Shown here: positions 1-9,176 of the stretch, piece by piece
Position numbering within the stretch: the stretch's first letter is position 1
Layout: each line of letters begins with the position of its first letter
Source of the DNA: Cochleicola gelatinilyticus
GTDB lineage: Bacteria; Bacteroidota; Bacteroidia; Flavobacteriales; Flavobacteriaceae
Length of the DNA stretch: 64,000 nt
Reading direction: 5' to 3'
Assembly: GCF_001637325.1 (NCBI RefSeq)
Contig: NZ_LRXL01000053.1
Span: 124,001 to 188,000, forward strand
Position numbers and translations under genes: made by a program
The notes under the pieces: generated by a model
What the model saw: only the letters and a program-made list of their open reading frames with translations
Databases searched by the model: none
What the model was told of the DNA's origin: nothing

Positions 1-1
1 A

Positions 2-829
2 GCCCAAGATTATAAAAATTTCGAGTTTGAATTAATTCGTTATTTCTCTATGAGCTCACCTATTTCTTCTGAAGAATTCGAGAAAATGGATACTCAGAAA
101 ATCGCAGGTGTGGTATATAAAGCTGCATATCAGCACTATCAAGATAAGATGACTCGCAATGCAGAGATGGCATTTCCTGTTATCGAAAATGTATACGAGA
201 CTCAGAAAGAAAAGTACAAGCGAATTCTAGTTCCTTTTACCGACGGTGTAAAAACACTAAATGTGGCAACCGATCTTGAAAAAGCTTACGAAACCAAAGG
301 GAAGCAGTTAATTCAAGATTTCGAAAAAAACATTACGTTAGCAATCATTGATGATGCGTGGAAAACACACCTTCGTAAAATGGATGAGTTAAAACAATCG
401 GTTCAGCTTGCGGTTCACGAACAAAAAGATCCGTTGCTTATTTACAAGTTTGAAGCTTTCGAATTGTTTAAAGCCATGATCGAAAAGGTAAATAAAGATG
501 TGATCTCCTTCCTGTTTAAAGGAGAGCTCCCACAGGAGAATCAGCAGCAAATTCAAGAAGCGCGTGAAGTTCGTAACAAAGAGAAACTTAACGAACAAAA
601 GGAAGAAATTCCTAATATGGATGAACGTGCTGCGCAATCTAGAGCCGCAGGAAATACACAATCTCAACGACAACAAGTAACAGAGACGATTGTTCGCGAA
701 CAACCTAAAATTGGACGTAACGACAGAGTTACTATTAAAAATGTTATGAGCGGTGAGAGTAAAGAAGTTAAATACAAACAGGCAATCCCTTTACTTCAAA
801 AAGGAGAATGGGTGCTAGTTAATGAATAA
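2..829 (+). CDS. secA: SecA preprotein translocase ATPase, C-terminal part (partial)
   Basis: The frame is open from the left edge, so most of the gene lies outside the window; the Met at base 50 is internal. What is visible is the helical scaffold/wing region and the tail of SecA, the ATPase that pushes preproteins through SecYEG at the inner membrane. The scaffold helix with DDAWKTHLRKMDELKQSV and the following AFELFKAMIEKVN segment are characteristic. The tail ends in GEWVLVNE and lacks the cysteine-rich zinc/SecB-binding motif of proteobacterial SecA, which is usual for Bacteroidota. A terminator follows directly. Confidence 0.95.
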   Translation, partial: AQDYKNFEFELIRYFSMSSPISSEEFEKMDTQKIAGVVYKAAYQHYQDKMTRNAEMAFPVIENVYETQKEKYKRILVPFTDGVKTLNVATDLEKAYETKGKQLIQDFEKNITLAIIDDAWKTHLRKMDELKQSVQLAVHEQKDPLLIYKFEAFELFKAMIEKVNKDVISFLFKGELPQENQQQIQEAREVRNKEKLNEQKEEIPNMDERAAQSRAAGNTQSQRQQVTETIVREQPKIGRNDRVTIKNVMSGESKEVKYKQAIPLLQKGEWVLVNE

Positions 830-850
830 AATCAAATCAAATAACCCGCA

Positions 851-881
851 TCCCGAAGCATTTTGTTTCGGGATTTTTTTT
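851..881 (+). terminator. Rho-independent terminator of secA
   Basis: Seven-base-pair stem TCCCGAA/TTCGGGA (851-857 with 867-873), nine-base loop, then a run of eight T. It lies 21 bases after the secA stop codon. Confidence 0.9.
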
Positions 882-918
882 GGTATCTTATAAAGAATTT
901 TACAAACTAGAAGTAAAC

Positions 919-1395
919 ATGAAACACATCAAGATAGAATTTAAATGGGCGATTATTTTTACCATTGCCATGTTGTTATGGATGCTCTTTGAAAAAACTT
1001 TAGGATGGCACGATGAAAAAATTGCCGACCATTATTGGTTAACACTCCTCTTCTTCCCTATTGGGATATTCATGACAGTTCTTGTGATGCGTGAAAAGAG
1101 AAGAAGAATGTACCGCGGAAAATTAACTTGGATGCAAGGATTTTTAACAGGACTCAAAATGTCGGTCTTTGTCGCATTATTATCACCATTGGCGCAATAC
1201 ATCACACATAATTACATCACCCCCGAATACTTTAATAACGTAATCGATTATTCTGTCACAAACGATTTAATGACCATGAAAAAAGCTAATGAAGTATTCA
1301 ACTTTAACAGCTATATGCTTCAGTCGTTTTTCGGTGCCTTGATAGGCGGAATAATAACTTCAGCTATTGTAGCTATATTTATGAGAAGAAAGTAA
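919..1395 (+). CDS. DUF4199 family membrane protein
   Basis: A 158-residue integral membrane protein with about four hydrophobic segments (roughly residues 8-28, 35-57, 75-98 and 130-154) and a basic loop REKRRRMYRGKLTW after the second. The layout and the GKLTWMQGFLTGLKMS segment match the DUF4199 family, common and uncharacterised in Bacteroidota. The longer reading frame begins at a TTG (880) inside the T-run of the secA terminator, so I place the start at ATG 919 (MKHIKIEF). Function unknown; it looks monocistronic. Confidence 0.8.
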   Translation: MKHIKIEFKWAIIFTIAMLLWMLFEKTLGWHDEKIADHYWLTLLFFPIGIFMTVLVMREKRRRMYRGKLTWMQGFLTGLKMSVFVALLSPLAQYITHNYITPEYFNNVIDYSVTNDLMTMKKANEVFNFNSYMLQSFFGALIGGIITSAIVAIFMRRK

Positions 1396-1536
1396 CACGT
1401 TATTTAAATTCCGTAGGAAATTATTGTAAGAATATCTAGTTCATTTCTTTACATTCGGTATTTAAATAAATTTTCATGTCCCTCTCGTAATTTTACCGTT
1501 AACCGTTCATTAACCGAAGTGAACCCTCTATTTCTA

Positions 1537-1544
1537 TACATTTG
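1537..1544 (+). promoter_or_regulatory. Promoter -7 box candidate
   Basis: TACATTTG matches the Bacteroidota -7 consensus TAnnTTTG and lies 38 bases before the start of the large T9SS gene. I do not see a clear TTG element at the expected upstream spacing. Confidence 0.4.
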
Positions 1545-1582
1545 ATTTTTAAAGTTAGTAATTAACATAAAATCAAAGTAAT

Positions 1583-4500
1583 ATGAAATCAATTTTTACT
1601 ACAATGCTGTTTTTTTGCTGTGTATCTTTTGCCATAGCTCAAGACTGTGAAACTGCTGCTACACTACCCTATTATGAGGATTTTAATACGGGTACTCCAC
1701 AATGTTGGAGTTATGAAAACACCGATGCTACAGCGCCAGTTTGGGCATATACTAGCGGGGTAGACATTACAGGCGACGGTAATAATGACCCTATCTTAGT
1801 ATTATTCCCTCCCAACGTATCGGCTCAAGAAAAAGACGATTGGGCTTTTTCTAAGAAAATTGAACTCACAGCAGGCACTTCCTATACGATAGAGGCAGTT
1901 TATAATTCCTTAAACTTAGGTAATGCAACTGCTTCCGAAAATTTCGAGTTGGCAATTTTGAACGATCAAAGTTCTACAGCCTCATTTCTAGAAGTGCTTG
2001 GAACTTATAATAACATTTTACAACAAGGAGATTTTCCTGGTTCTAACGACGGAAATGACGTGAAGTCACAAGCATATATTGCTTCTGAAACATTTACTCC
2101 TTCCACATCTGGAGAATATTATATTGGTATTCATGCCTTGGGATCGAATGGCACAGAAGGTGGAGGATTCTTACTTTTTAGTACAGGAATCGAAGAAATT
2201 ATTGCCGACTGTTCCGCTGCTACAGTTCCTTATTTAGAAGATTTTAGTAATGGAGATCCCGAATGCTGGACCATCGAAAACACCGATGAAATTCTTCCAG
2301 AGTGGACTTATAATGATGGAATAGACTTCGATACCGATGGCACCAACGATCCGGTATATGTATCAATCGCAGTAGGAATACAATTTCCCGAAAAGGATGA
2401 TTGGATTTTTTCGCAGAAAATACAAATGGAAGCTGGAACCACCTATTACCTTTCCTCACACTATAACGCTGTAAATCTTGGAAACGGAACCTCTTTCGAA
2501 GATTTTGAACTCTGGGTCACTAACGAACCAAGCTCAACTGCCTCATTTTCTGAAATGTTAAACTCGTATGTTGGAGTCACCCAAGAAGGACAATTTCCGG
2601 GAACAGGAAATGGAAATGACATTAAAACTATGGCATATCTAGCAGAAGAAGGATTTACACCAACTATCTCGGGCGAATATCATGTGGCGATTCACTCCAC
2701 TGGATCTTCAGTTGCTGGTGGTGGATTTCTTATTTTCGATATGGCAGTTAATGAAATGCCCATTATAGATACCTGTGCCGATGCGGCTACAGCTCCTTAT
2801 TTTGAAGACTTTTCTGAAGGTTCTCCAGAATGCTGGACATACGAGAATACCGACGAAACAACACCCGAATGGTCTTATAATGCTACGGTAGATATAACTG
2901 GTAATGGGGAAAATGATCCAATTGTAGCCGTAATACCAAACAACATAAGCTTGGAGGAAAAAGACGATTGGGCATTTACCAAAAAAATTAGCATGACAGC
3001 AGGTATTGAATACCTCATCGAAACAGACTACAATGCACTAAATCTTGGAAACGCTACTGCTAATGAAAATTTTGAACTAGTCATCACCGATGCGCCCAGT
3101 TCAAATGCTGCTTATACGAATGTTCTAGCTACCTATAATAATATTCTTCAACAAGGAACTTTTCCTGGAAATAATGATGGTAACGACTTAAAATCAATGG
3201 CATATAGTGCTTCAGAAACATTTACGCCTACTACCACAGGAGACTATTATGTAGCTGTTCATACCACAGGAGCAAGCGGTACAGAAGCAGGAGGATTTCT
3301 ATTATTTAATATGGACGTAAAGATTAATGTTACGCCATCAGACGGAGAGCTTATTATATTACCTACTGGTGGTTTTGTAACATCAGTGAATTACAATGGA
3401 TCAGCTGCTGCGGGATATAGTGCCGAACACTTTCTTTGGAATGAAACAGAAGGATTCCAAATCATTGGAGGGGTTGTTCCAGCACCAGGAATTGGTGGTA
3501 AAACTGGTATTTCAGATGATGGGCTAACAATTGGTGCCAGTTCATTTAACTCCGATTCTGGATTAATAGAACTAAGTCGTTACGACGTGGCTACACAAAC
3601 TTGGACCCCGTTAGGAGGAATTGGCGGTGATGATGGACAGGAAGCTAGCTCTTCTCACGCCATTTCTGGTGATGCTACGACCATTGTTGGTTTAGGCTAC
3701 ACTGCTGGGGGAGGTCAAGGCAATGCTCATGCTATCTCTTGGACAGAAGCTACAGGTATGGTCGATCTAGGCTCTACCGTAGCGAACGCCTTTAGCAGAG
3801 CTAACGCTACCAATTTAGACGGGACAGTAATTGGCGGATGGCAAGATCAAGCGAGTGGTTTTAGACAAGGTGCAGTATGGATCAACGGAGTGCAAGAGCT
3901 CATTGAGTTTCCCAACGGAGACGGTGCTGGAGAAGTACAAACAATCTCCAACAACGGTGCTTGGGTAGGTGGTATTGGTAATTTTGCTAACAACTTCCAA
4001 GCATGGAGGTGGAATCAAGAAACTGGAATTGAAACTCTAGGCCCACCAACAACGGCTGGCTACAGAGGAGTAACAAGCGGATTAAATGAAGATGGGACAA
4101 TCGCTATTGGTTATTACAGACCTAACGGATTACCAGCTATTTTTGGAGAAGGTTTTATTTGGACCGAAGCGCAAGGTGTGATAGAATTAAACGAATACGC
4201 TGCATCTTTAGGTATCGATACACAAGGAGTTATTTTATCACTTCCATTAGATATTTCTGCCGATGGAAGTACGATTGTAGGGTCAGGAAGACAAGGAGAT
4301 GCAACTGTTGGTTTTGTACTTAAATTAGCTCCTACGATTCTTAATGTGGAAGATGTTGTTTCTACTACCGATTTTATTTATTACCCTAACCCGGTAGAAA
4401 ATATGCTCACCTTAAAGAGTTCTGAAGTTATTGAAAACGTCACCATTTTTAATATCTCAGGACAACAGATCATGCAGAAACAAATTAATGCTCTTTCGGG

Positions 4501-4594
4501 AACTATGAATTTAGAAGCATTATCGAGCGGAATTTACCTTGCACAAATTAAAGCTGCTAAAACAGCGAAAACTGTGAAGTTGATAAAAAAATAA
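1583..4594 (+). CDS. T9SS-sorted surface protein with three 188-residue repeats and HAF-like repeats
   Basis: A 1003-residue exported protein. Signal peptide at residues 1-20 (ends SFAIAQ). Three tandem domains start at Cys22, Cys210 and Cys398 with a period of exactly 188 residues; each opens with C...A(A/T)xPYxEDF...CW and carries EKDDWxFxxKI and GGGFLLF-like blocks, resembling extracellular beta-sandwich (cleaved-adhesin/MAM-like) modules. Residues ~590-915 hold glycine-rich HAF-family repeats (AISGDATTIVGLG, NLDGTVIGG, ISADGSTIVGSG). Residues ~930-1003 are a type A T9SS sorting domain (YYPNPVENMLTL ... LSSGIYLAQI ... KLIKK). Probably surface-attached or secreted by the Por system; an adhesive role is inference. 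Followed by a terminator. Confidence 0.88.
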   Translation: MKSIFTTMLFFCCVSFAIAQDCETAATLPYYEDFNTGTPQCWSYENTDATAPVWAYTSGVDITGDGNNDPILVLFPPNVSAQEKDDWAFSKKIELTAGTSYTIEAVYNSLNLGNATASENFELAILNDQSSTASFLEVLGTYNNILQQGDFPGSNDGNDVKSQAYIASETFTPSTSGEYYIGIHALGSNGTEGGGFLLFSTGIEEIIADCSAATVPYLEDFSNGDPECWTIENTDEILPEWTYNDGIDFDTDGTNDPVYVSIAVGIQFPEKDDWIFSQKIQMEAGTTYYLSSHYNAVNLGNGTSFEDFELWVTNEPSSTASFSEMLNSYVGVTQEGQFPGTGNGNDIKTMAYLAEEGFTPTISGEYHVAIHSTGSSVAGGGFLIFDMAVNEMPIIDTCADAATAPYFEDFSEGSPECWTYENTDETTPEWSYNATVDITGNGENDPIVAVIPNNISLEEKDDWAFTKKISMTAGIEYLIETDYNALNLGNATANENFELVITDAPSSNAAYTNVLATYNNILQQGTFPGNNDGNDLKSMAYSASETFTPTTTGDYYVAVHTTGASGTEAGGFLLFNMDVKINVTPSDGELIILPTGGFVTSVNYNGSAAAGYSAEHFLWNETEGFQIIGGVVPAPGIGGKTGISDDGLTIGASSFNSDSGLIELSRYDVATQTWTPLGGIGGDDGQEASSSHAISGDATTIVGLGYTAGGGQGNAHAISWTEATGMVDLGSTVANAFSRANATNLDGTVIGGWQDQASGFRQGAVWINGVQELIEFPNGDGAGEVQTISNNGAWVGGIGNFANNFQAWRWNQETGIETLGPPTTAGYRGVTSGLNEDGTIAIGYYRPNGLPAIFGEGFIWTEAQGVIELNEYAASLGIDTQGVILSLPLDISADGSTIVGSGRQGDATVGFVLKLAPTILNVEDVVSTTDFIYYPNPVENMLTLKSSEVIENVTIFNISGQQIMQKQINALSGTMNLEALSSGIYLAQIKAAKTAKTVKLIKK
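1646..3337 (+). repeat. Three tandem 564-bp coding repeats
   Basis: Units 1646-2209, 2210-2773 and 2774-3337 encode the three homologous 188-residue domains of the surface protein. The period is identical between units, but the DNA has drifted so that only short blocks remain identical, indicating an old duplication under protein-level selection rather than a recent array. Confidence 0.85.
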
Positions 4595-4619
4595 GGGATC
4601 TTTAAATTAGTTAGTTTTT

Positions 4620-4654
4620 AAACCTTCGGAACAGTCGTTTCGGAGGTTTTTTTT
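4620..4654 (+). terminator. Rho-independent terminator
   Basis: Stem AAACCT/AGGTTT extended by a G-U-containing inner helix (TCGGAA with TTTCGG), followed by eight T, 25 bases after the stop of the T9SS gene. Confidence 0.8.
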
Positions 4655-4683
4655 GAAACAGAAATAATCTAAGTGAAATCTTT

Positions 4684-6093
4684 CTATTGAAGCTTCACAT
4701 TGCTGTAGTTAGCTGTTATTTTAAATAACTGATTTGGATTTTTAGCTTTATTAAAACCAGTAACCAACACACGATCATATTGTTTTTGTTGATCTAATTG
4801 AAGCGATTTAGGATATCTCAAACCAGACTTCTTCCCATCGAATGTAAATGAAAAAGCAGTGTTTGGAACGTGAATCACTGCATCTGTATTTTCCAAACGA
4901 ATGTCTATTCTCTCAAAGTTATTCGAGACAGATCCAATTTCCAGAGCTCCAAAAGAGCCTTCCAATAGCGCATCTTTGCTAATAGCACCCAATTTTACAT
5001 TGCTCGAATTAGCTTTTAGATTAATACTTTCTGCATTTGCAATCGTACAATCCTCTACAAATTTTACAAATAAAGTTCCATAGTTCCAGTTATTCACGAT
5101 TACCGGGGCATAAGCAGCATTGATGAGGGTTTGAGCCCCATCAATACTGTTTGCTGTAAAAGGTGAATAATTAAGATTTGCTCTCACATTGCTGGCATCT
5201 GCCATTTTAATTTCGCCATGTCGCACATTAATTTCGGTCTTTGCATTCTTAGGCATTCGAATAATTAAAGTTCGCTTTGCTTTCTTCTCCTTCAGTCGTG
5301 AATTGTGTTCAGATTTATAGATAATTGTTTTTCCACCGTTGGGACTCGTAATTACTTTTTTTGAATACTCACCGCCGTCTTCTCCAAATGCCTGTTCCAT
5401 TTGTTGACCAAAATTTTCACCCCAAGCTTCCATTTTCTGTTCAAAATCTTTTCCAAATTGTTCTCCCCAGGCTTCCATTCTCTTTTCAAACTCTGGTCCA
5501 AAATTTTCTTCAAATTGTTTTCCAAATTGTTCACCCCAAGCTTCCATATCACGTTCAAAATCCTTTCCAAAGTTCTTCTCCATTTGCTTCTCGAACTTCT
5601 TCATATATCCTTTCTCATCTTTTTGATACTCCTCATAGTCAAATTGAATATTTCCTACACCATGAATAAGCTTTTCGGGCAGCTTTACATTTTTAAAACT
5701 TCGCTGCATTGGTCCCAACAATTCTTCCATTAAAGGTCCCATAAAGTCCATATTCGGGATCATTTCCATCGCAATAGGTCTACCACCATAGCGATTGTCT
5801 GAGTTCGAGGACACCACTACACGTTTGCTATTCCCCATAATATTAAAATCCCAAGCGTCGAAAATTTCTTTCTTTTCTTCTTCGGAAAGGTTATCACCTT
5901 CGATTCTCGCTTCTACCTCAACTTTGTTTTTATTCCACGTTTCGAATACGATCTGCGTATACGATGTATTTACATCGACCACAACATCGTCGCTCACCGT
6001 AAAGGTCTCTTTGTAATCTGATTGTGCAGACAACGACCCCACACCAATCGCAAGGGCGATGATGCTATGTTTCAATTGTTTCAAATTGCTCAT
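4684..6093 (-). CDS. Exported repeat protein of the sigma/anti-sigma operon
   Basis: A 469-residue protein with a likely signal peptide (residues 1-24, ...LSAQSD). A middle region (about 160-237) is rich in Glu, Lys, Phe and Met and contains 15-residue units of the type xFExxMEAWGEQFGK at 178-192, 201-215 and 216-230, likely an amphipathic helix. The C-terminal half (about 265-469) looks like a repetitive beta structure of the adhesin-like DUF4097 kind (INVRHGEIKMADA, LNYSPFTANSI, LKANSSNVKLGAI). The gene overlaps the anti-sigma-like gene by 29 bases, so the two are probably translationally coupled. Role unknown; an envelope-stress target or sensor is inference. Confidence 0.65.
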   Translation of the reverse strand: MSNLKQLKHSIIALAIGVGSLSAQSDYKETFTVSDDVVVDVNTSYTQIVFETWNKNKVEVEARIEGDNLSEEEKKEIFDAWDFNIMGNSKRVVVSSNSDNRYGGRPIAMEMIPNMDFMGPLMEELLGPMQRSFKNVKLPEKLIHGVGNIQFDYEEYQKDEKGYMKKFEKQMEKNFGKDFERDMEAWGEQFGKQFEENFGPEFEKRMEAWGEQFGKDFEQKMEAWGENFGQQMEQAFGEDGGEYSKKVITSPNGGKTIIYKSEHNSRLKEKKAKRTLIIRMPKNAKTEINVRHGEIKMADASNVRANLNYSPFTANSIDGAQTLINAAYAPVIVNNWNYGTLFVKFVEDCTIANAESINLKANSSNVKLGAISKDALLEGSFGALEIGSVSNNFERIDIRLENTDAVIHVPNTAFSFTFDGKKSGLRYPKSLQLDQQKQYDRVLVTGFNKAKNPNQLFKITANYSNVKLQ

Positions 6094-6679
6094 TGTTTTG
6101 ATTTTTAAGTTCTTTTAATTTGTTTTTCAGTTTGAACAGCAATTCCAAACGTAATTTCAAATTATCTATCAATGCGGTGATGGTTGCTTCTGAAGGACCT
6201 ACTTCTGTAAGTTCTGTATTTAATGCTTCGTATTCGGCATCTAACTCTGCCAGTTGTTTCATATATCCATCGATAATATCTTTGGTATCATCGGTAATTT
6301 TTAAGGAAGCTAACTGAAGGTTGATCCCTGTCATGTAATAATCTTCCACCTTTTTAAGGTCGGGAGAAATATCGGCCAGCGTCATGTTCTTTTTACTAGT
6401 TTTTTCTGAAGCTGTTTCTGCTACAGCCGGTGTTTCATTAATAGAGTCGCCAGATAAAGAATACCATCCAAAGGCAGCTACAGCAATAAATACCACCGCT
6501 ACGGCTGCAATCTTCATCCATAACAACAAAGGATTTTCTTTCGATGTGTGTGAAAGTGTATTTACCTTTTCTGAAGGAAATGCCTTTTCGAGCCTTGCTT
6601 CAAATCGGGCTTCATGACCTTCCGACAGACGGGAAGTTTCTTCCTTCTGCTCCAGCATTTTTCTAATATCCTGTGCCAT
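6065..6679 (-). CDS. Membrane anti-sigma factor-like protein
   Basis: A 204-residue protein with one membrane segment (about residues 52-72, WMKIAAVAVVFIAVAAFGWY). The N-terminal ~50 residues (LEQKEETSRLSEGHEARFEARL) would face the cytoplasm and could hold the sigma factor; the C-terminal region (about 95-204) is predicted coiled coil (LAELDAEYEALNTELTEVG, LFKLKNKLKELKNQNNEQ). It overlaps the upstream sigma gene by 17 bases and the downstream exported-protein gene by 29, typical of a sigma/anti-sigma cassette. The assignment rests mainly on this context; I see no classical zinc anti-sigma HxxxCxxC motif. Confidence 0.65.
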   Translation of the reverse strand: MAQDIRKMLEQKEETSRLSEGHEARFEARLEKAFPSEKVNTLSHTSKENPLLLWMKIAAVAVVFIAVAAFGWYSLSGDSINETPAVAETASEKTSKKNMTLADISPDLKKVEDYYMTGINLQLASLKITDDTKDIIDGYMKQLAELDAEYEALNTELTEVGPSEATITALIDNLKLRLELLFKLKNKLKELKNQNNEQFETIET

Positions 6680-7211
6680 ATTGCAAGTGTTTTAAATGTT
6701 CTTTTAATTGTGCTTTCCCACGATGTAAATTAGTTCGCGATGCGCTTTCAGAAATATCTAATATTCCTGAAATTTCTTGATGATCATATCCTTCTATTAA
6801 AAAAAGCGTAACCACCATTCTGTAATTGTAAGGCAGTTTTTCGACCGCCTCTGTAATGGCATCCATCGTTGTATCGTCTGAAACCGTCCACCCTTCACTA
6901 TCATCTTCTACAATATGAAACACCTCTTCATTAATAGGTTGGGTTTCTGCTTTCTTCGCCTTGATCATATCAAGACAGGTATTAATCACGATTCGTTTTA
7001 GCCAGGCTCCAAAGGTGACGTCCCCTTTGAACTGACTTAATTTTTGAAACGCTTTTATAAACGCTTCCTGCATCGCATCTTCAGCGGCTGCAGTGTCTCT
7101 CATGTATCGGTTGGCAATAATAAACATCCCGTCACAATACTTTTTATAAAGCGTCATTTGGGCAGTGCGGTTACGCTGTCTACATTGTTCAACAAGTAAT
7201 GAATCTGACAA
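6663..7211 (-). CDS. ECF-type RNA polymerase sigma factor
   Basis: A 182-residue sigma-70 family protein of the extracytoplasmic-function type. Region 2 covers about residues 10-80 (YCDGMFIIANRYMRDTAAAEDAMQEAFIKAF...FGAWLKRIVINTCLD is the usual pattern) and region 4 about residues 115-170 (LPYNYRMVVTLFLIEGYDHQ, then the EISGILDISESASRTNLHRG helix-turn-helix). It directs RNA polymerase to target promoters, presumably its own operon and envelope genes. The start is uncertain: the only start codon in the open frame before the conserved region is TTG at 7211, and the frame stays open upstream for about eleven more codons without an ATG. Confidence 0.9.
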   Translation of the reverse strand: MSDSLLVEQCRQRNRTAQMTLYKKYCDGMFIIANRYMRDTAAAEDAMQEAFIKAFQKLSQFKGDVTFGAWLKRIVINTCLDMIKAKKAETQPINEEVFHIVEDDSEGWTVSDDTTMDAITEAVEKLPYNYRMVVTLFLIEGYDHQEISGILDISESASRTNLHRGKAQLKEHLKHLQYGTGY

Positions 7212-7510
7212 ACTTGATGGTTTTTTTGGTTGCTGTTCGTTTTAAAGACGACAATTAATTCAAAGTGTTTCAAAATTCAGTAAAAAAATTAAAACATAGA
7301 TAAGTTAATCAATTAGAAATCGATCATTATAGGGTAGTACTAGATTAATACTGCTAAAATTTTAATTTTAAAATAGCGTACAAATGGTGGAATAAGTTGC
7401 ACTATGATGAATAAGGTTTAAATATGTTGAGCTAAATCCAGATTACTGTATAGTGTTATTAGATATAAATAGCTTTACATTTTATCGTATATAGCGTATA
7501 ACCACAATAT
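7212..7510. other. AT-rich intergenic region upstream of the sigma operon
   Basis: About 300 bases between the sigma factor start and the ohr terminator. No open reading frame with coding character, no RNA gene and no exact TAnnTTTG box oriented to the sigma gene. An autoregulatory ECF promoter would be expected here but I cannot identify one. Confidence 0.5.
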
Positions 7511-7542
7511 AAAAAAAGCCTTCTCATAGTTGAAAAGGCTTT
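7511..7542 (-). terminator. Rho-independent terminator of ohr
   Basis: Eight-base-pair stem AAAGCCTT/AAGGCTTT (7515-7522 with 7535-7542), read on the minus strand into a T-run (complement of the A-run at 7511-7517), 25 bases downstream of the ohr stop. Confidence 0.85.
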
Positions 7543-7566
7543 CATTACTTTTAAATTTAATTTTGA

Positions 7567-7998
7567 CTATTCGTCTAATAACAAATTAAGTGTTACGGTA
7601 ATATTATCGCGAGTTGCTTTAGAAAATGGACACGCCTCGTGCGCCTCATTTACCAACATTTCACCAGTTTCTAGATCAACACCTGGTATAAAACAGTCTA
7701 AGGTCGCTTCTAGCATAAATCCGCCTTCTTCATCTTTACCAAAACCGATGGTTGCAGAAATACTAATAGCATCATCATCGATATCTATTTTTTTTGATTT
7801 TGCTACAGATTGTACCGCACCACCAAAACATGCAGCATAGGCAGATCCAAATAATTGCTCAGGATTTGCTCCATCCCCACCGTCTCCACCCATACCTTTA
7901 GGTACAGAAAGATTAAAATCGATTGGTCCATCTTCACTTTTTACATGTCCTGATCTTCCGCCAACTGCTGTAGAAGTTGCTTCATATAATGTTTTCAT
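7567..7998 (-). CDS. ohr: Organic hydroperoxide resistance protein (OsmC/Ohr family)
   Basis: A 143-residue cytoplasmic thiol peroxidase that reduces organic and lipid hydroperoxides using lipoylated proteins as electron donors. The two catalytic cysteines are visible in YAACFGGAVQ and HEACPFSKATRDN, and the N-terminal TLYEATSTAVGGRSGHV and NPEQLFGSAYAACF blocks are Ohr signatures. Length is normal for the family. It stands alone with its own terminator and is divergent from meaB; no OhrR-type repressor gene is adjacent. Confidence 0.93.
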   Translation of the reverse strand: MKTLYEATSTAVGGRSGHVKSEDGPIDFNLSVPKGMGGDGGDGANPEQLFGSAYAACFGGAVQSVAKSKKIDIDDDAISISATIGFGKDEEGGFMLEATLDCFIPGVDLETGEMLVNEAHEACPFSKATRDNITVTLNLLLDE

Positions 7999-8090
7999 TG
8001 TTTTCTTTTTTATAATTTTACATTCTCAATATACCCCCGAAAATTGGGGTTTTAAAACCAAAATTCATAAAATTGTCATAAATTCACTTC

Positions 8091-9176
8091 ATGGCTAAAA
8101 AGACCAAACACCATAGCGCATTAGCCGAGAAAGATGGAATCACGCCTCCTGAATCACTCAGTACAACTGCAGCAGAAAAACTTAAGAAGGTTCGAAAATC
8201 GCCACCTACAACACAGCAACTTATAAAAGGAATTTTAAAGGGTGACAAAACCGCTTTAAGTCGAGCAATTACTAGTATAGAAAGCACAGCTATAAAACAC
8301 AGACAGCAAGCAAAAGATATTATTGATGCTTGTCTGCCACATGCTAATCAATCTATTCGCATTGGGATTACTGGTGTCCCAGGTGTTGGCAAAAGCACGT
8401 TTATCGAACAATTTGGAACGCTATTGGTTAGTAAAGGTCATAAAGTGGCGGTATTGGCTGTGGACCCAAGTAGTTCAATTAGCAAAGGCAGTATTCTAGG
8501 GGATAAGACACGAATGGAAGACCTTGTAAAAGCTCCCAATGCTTTTATTCGTCCATCGGCTAGTGGAGACTCCTTGGGTGGTGTGGCTCGTAAGACACGC
8601 GAAACCATTGTATTGTGCGAAGCAGCAGGATACGATCACATCATTATAGAAACCGTAGGTGTAGGGCAAAGTGAAACCGCGGTACATTCGATGACCGATT
8701 TCTTTTTATTGTTAAAACTCGCGGGAGCTGGTGATGAACTTCAAGGAATTAAACGAGGTATCATGGAAATGGCAGATACCATTGTTATTAATAAGGCCGA
8801 TGGTGAGAATGTAAAAGCAGCGAAACTTGCAAAAACCGAATTTAACCGTGCGCTTCATTTGTACCCTCCAAAAGATAATGGCTGGATTCCAAAAACATTG
8901 ACGTGCAGTGCACTCACCAATGAAGGTATAGATACGGTATTAGAGGTGATTTCTAAGAATATTTCTGAAGCAAAAACATCGGGATATTTTTCAGAAAAAA
9001 GAAACCAACAAAATAAGTTCTGGTTGCTTCAAACAATAGAGAGTCGTTTAAAAAGTGATTTTTTTGAAAAGGAATGGGTAAAAAGCGCCTTGCAAGAGCA
9101 ACTTAAAAAAATAGAACAACACGAAACAACTCCTTTTGAAGCAGCAGAATTCCTCCTTCAAAACACCGCTACATAA
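8091..9176 (+). CDS. meaB: Methylmalonyl-CoA mutase-associated GTPase MeaB
   Basis: A 361-residue G3E-type P-loop GTPase that loads and protects the B12 cofactor of acyl-CoA mutases. Visible: Walker [10 protein letters not shown] (residues 95-103), the [19 protein letters not shown] switch region, ETVGVGQSE, and NKADG as the guanine-specificity motif. The first ~45 residues are a Lys-rich extension. No mutase genes adjoin it; the mutase encoded at 48.6-52 kb carries its own fused GTPase domain, so this protein presumably serves another mutase elsewhere in the genome. Its 3' end overlaps the convergent epimerase gene by eight bases. Confidence 0.92.
   Translation: MAKKTKHHSALAEKDGITPPESLSTTAAEKLKKVRKSPPTTQQLIKGILKGDKTALSRAITSIESTAIKHRQQAKDIIDACLPHANQSIRIGITGVPGVGKSTFIEQFGTLLVSKGHKVAVLAVDPSSSISKGSILGDKTRMEDLVKAPNAFIRPSASGDSLGGVARKTRETIVLCEAAGYDHIIIETVGVGQSETAVHSMTDFFLLLKLAGAGDELQGIKRGIMEMADTIVINKADGENVKAAKLAKTEFNRALHLYPPKDNGWIPKTLTCSALTNEGIDTVLEVISKNISEAKTSGYFSEKRNQQNKFWLLQTIESRLKSDFFEKEWVKSALQEQLKKIEQHETTPFEAAEFLLQNTAT

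Noticed and set aside
5352-5733. Several open frames on both strands opposite the exported repeat protein
   Set aside because: They arise from the repetitive Glu/Lys/Phe codons of the minus-strand gene; composition is not protein-like (strings of Phe, Leu and Ser) and they lack independent support.
8091-9176. MeaB as a fragment or duplicate of the IcmF GTPase domain
   Set aside because: It has its own full-length MeaB sequence with different motif details (GVPGVGKST versus GTGGSGKSS) and an N-terminal extension, so it is a separate gene.
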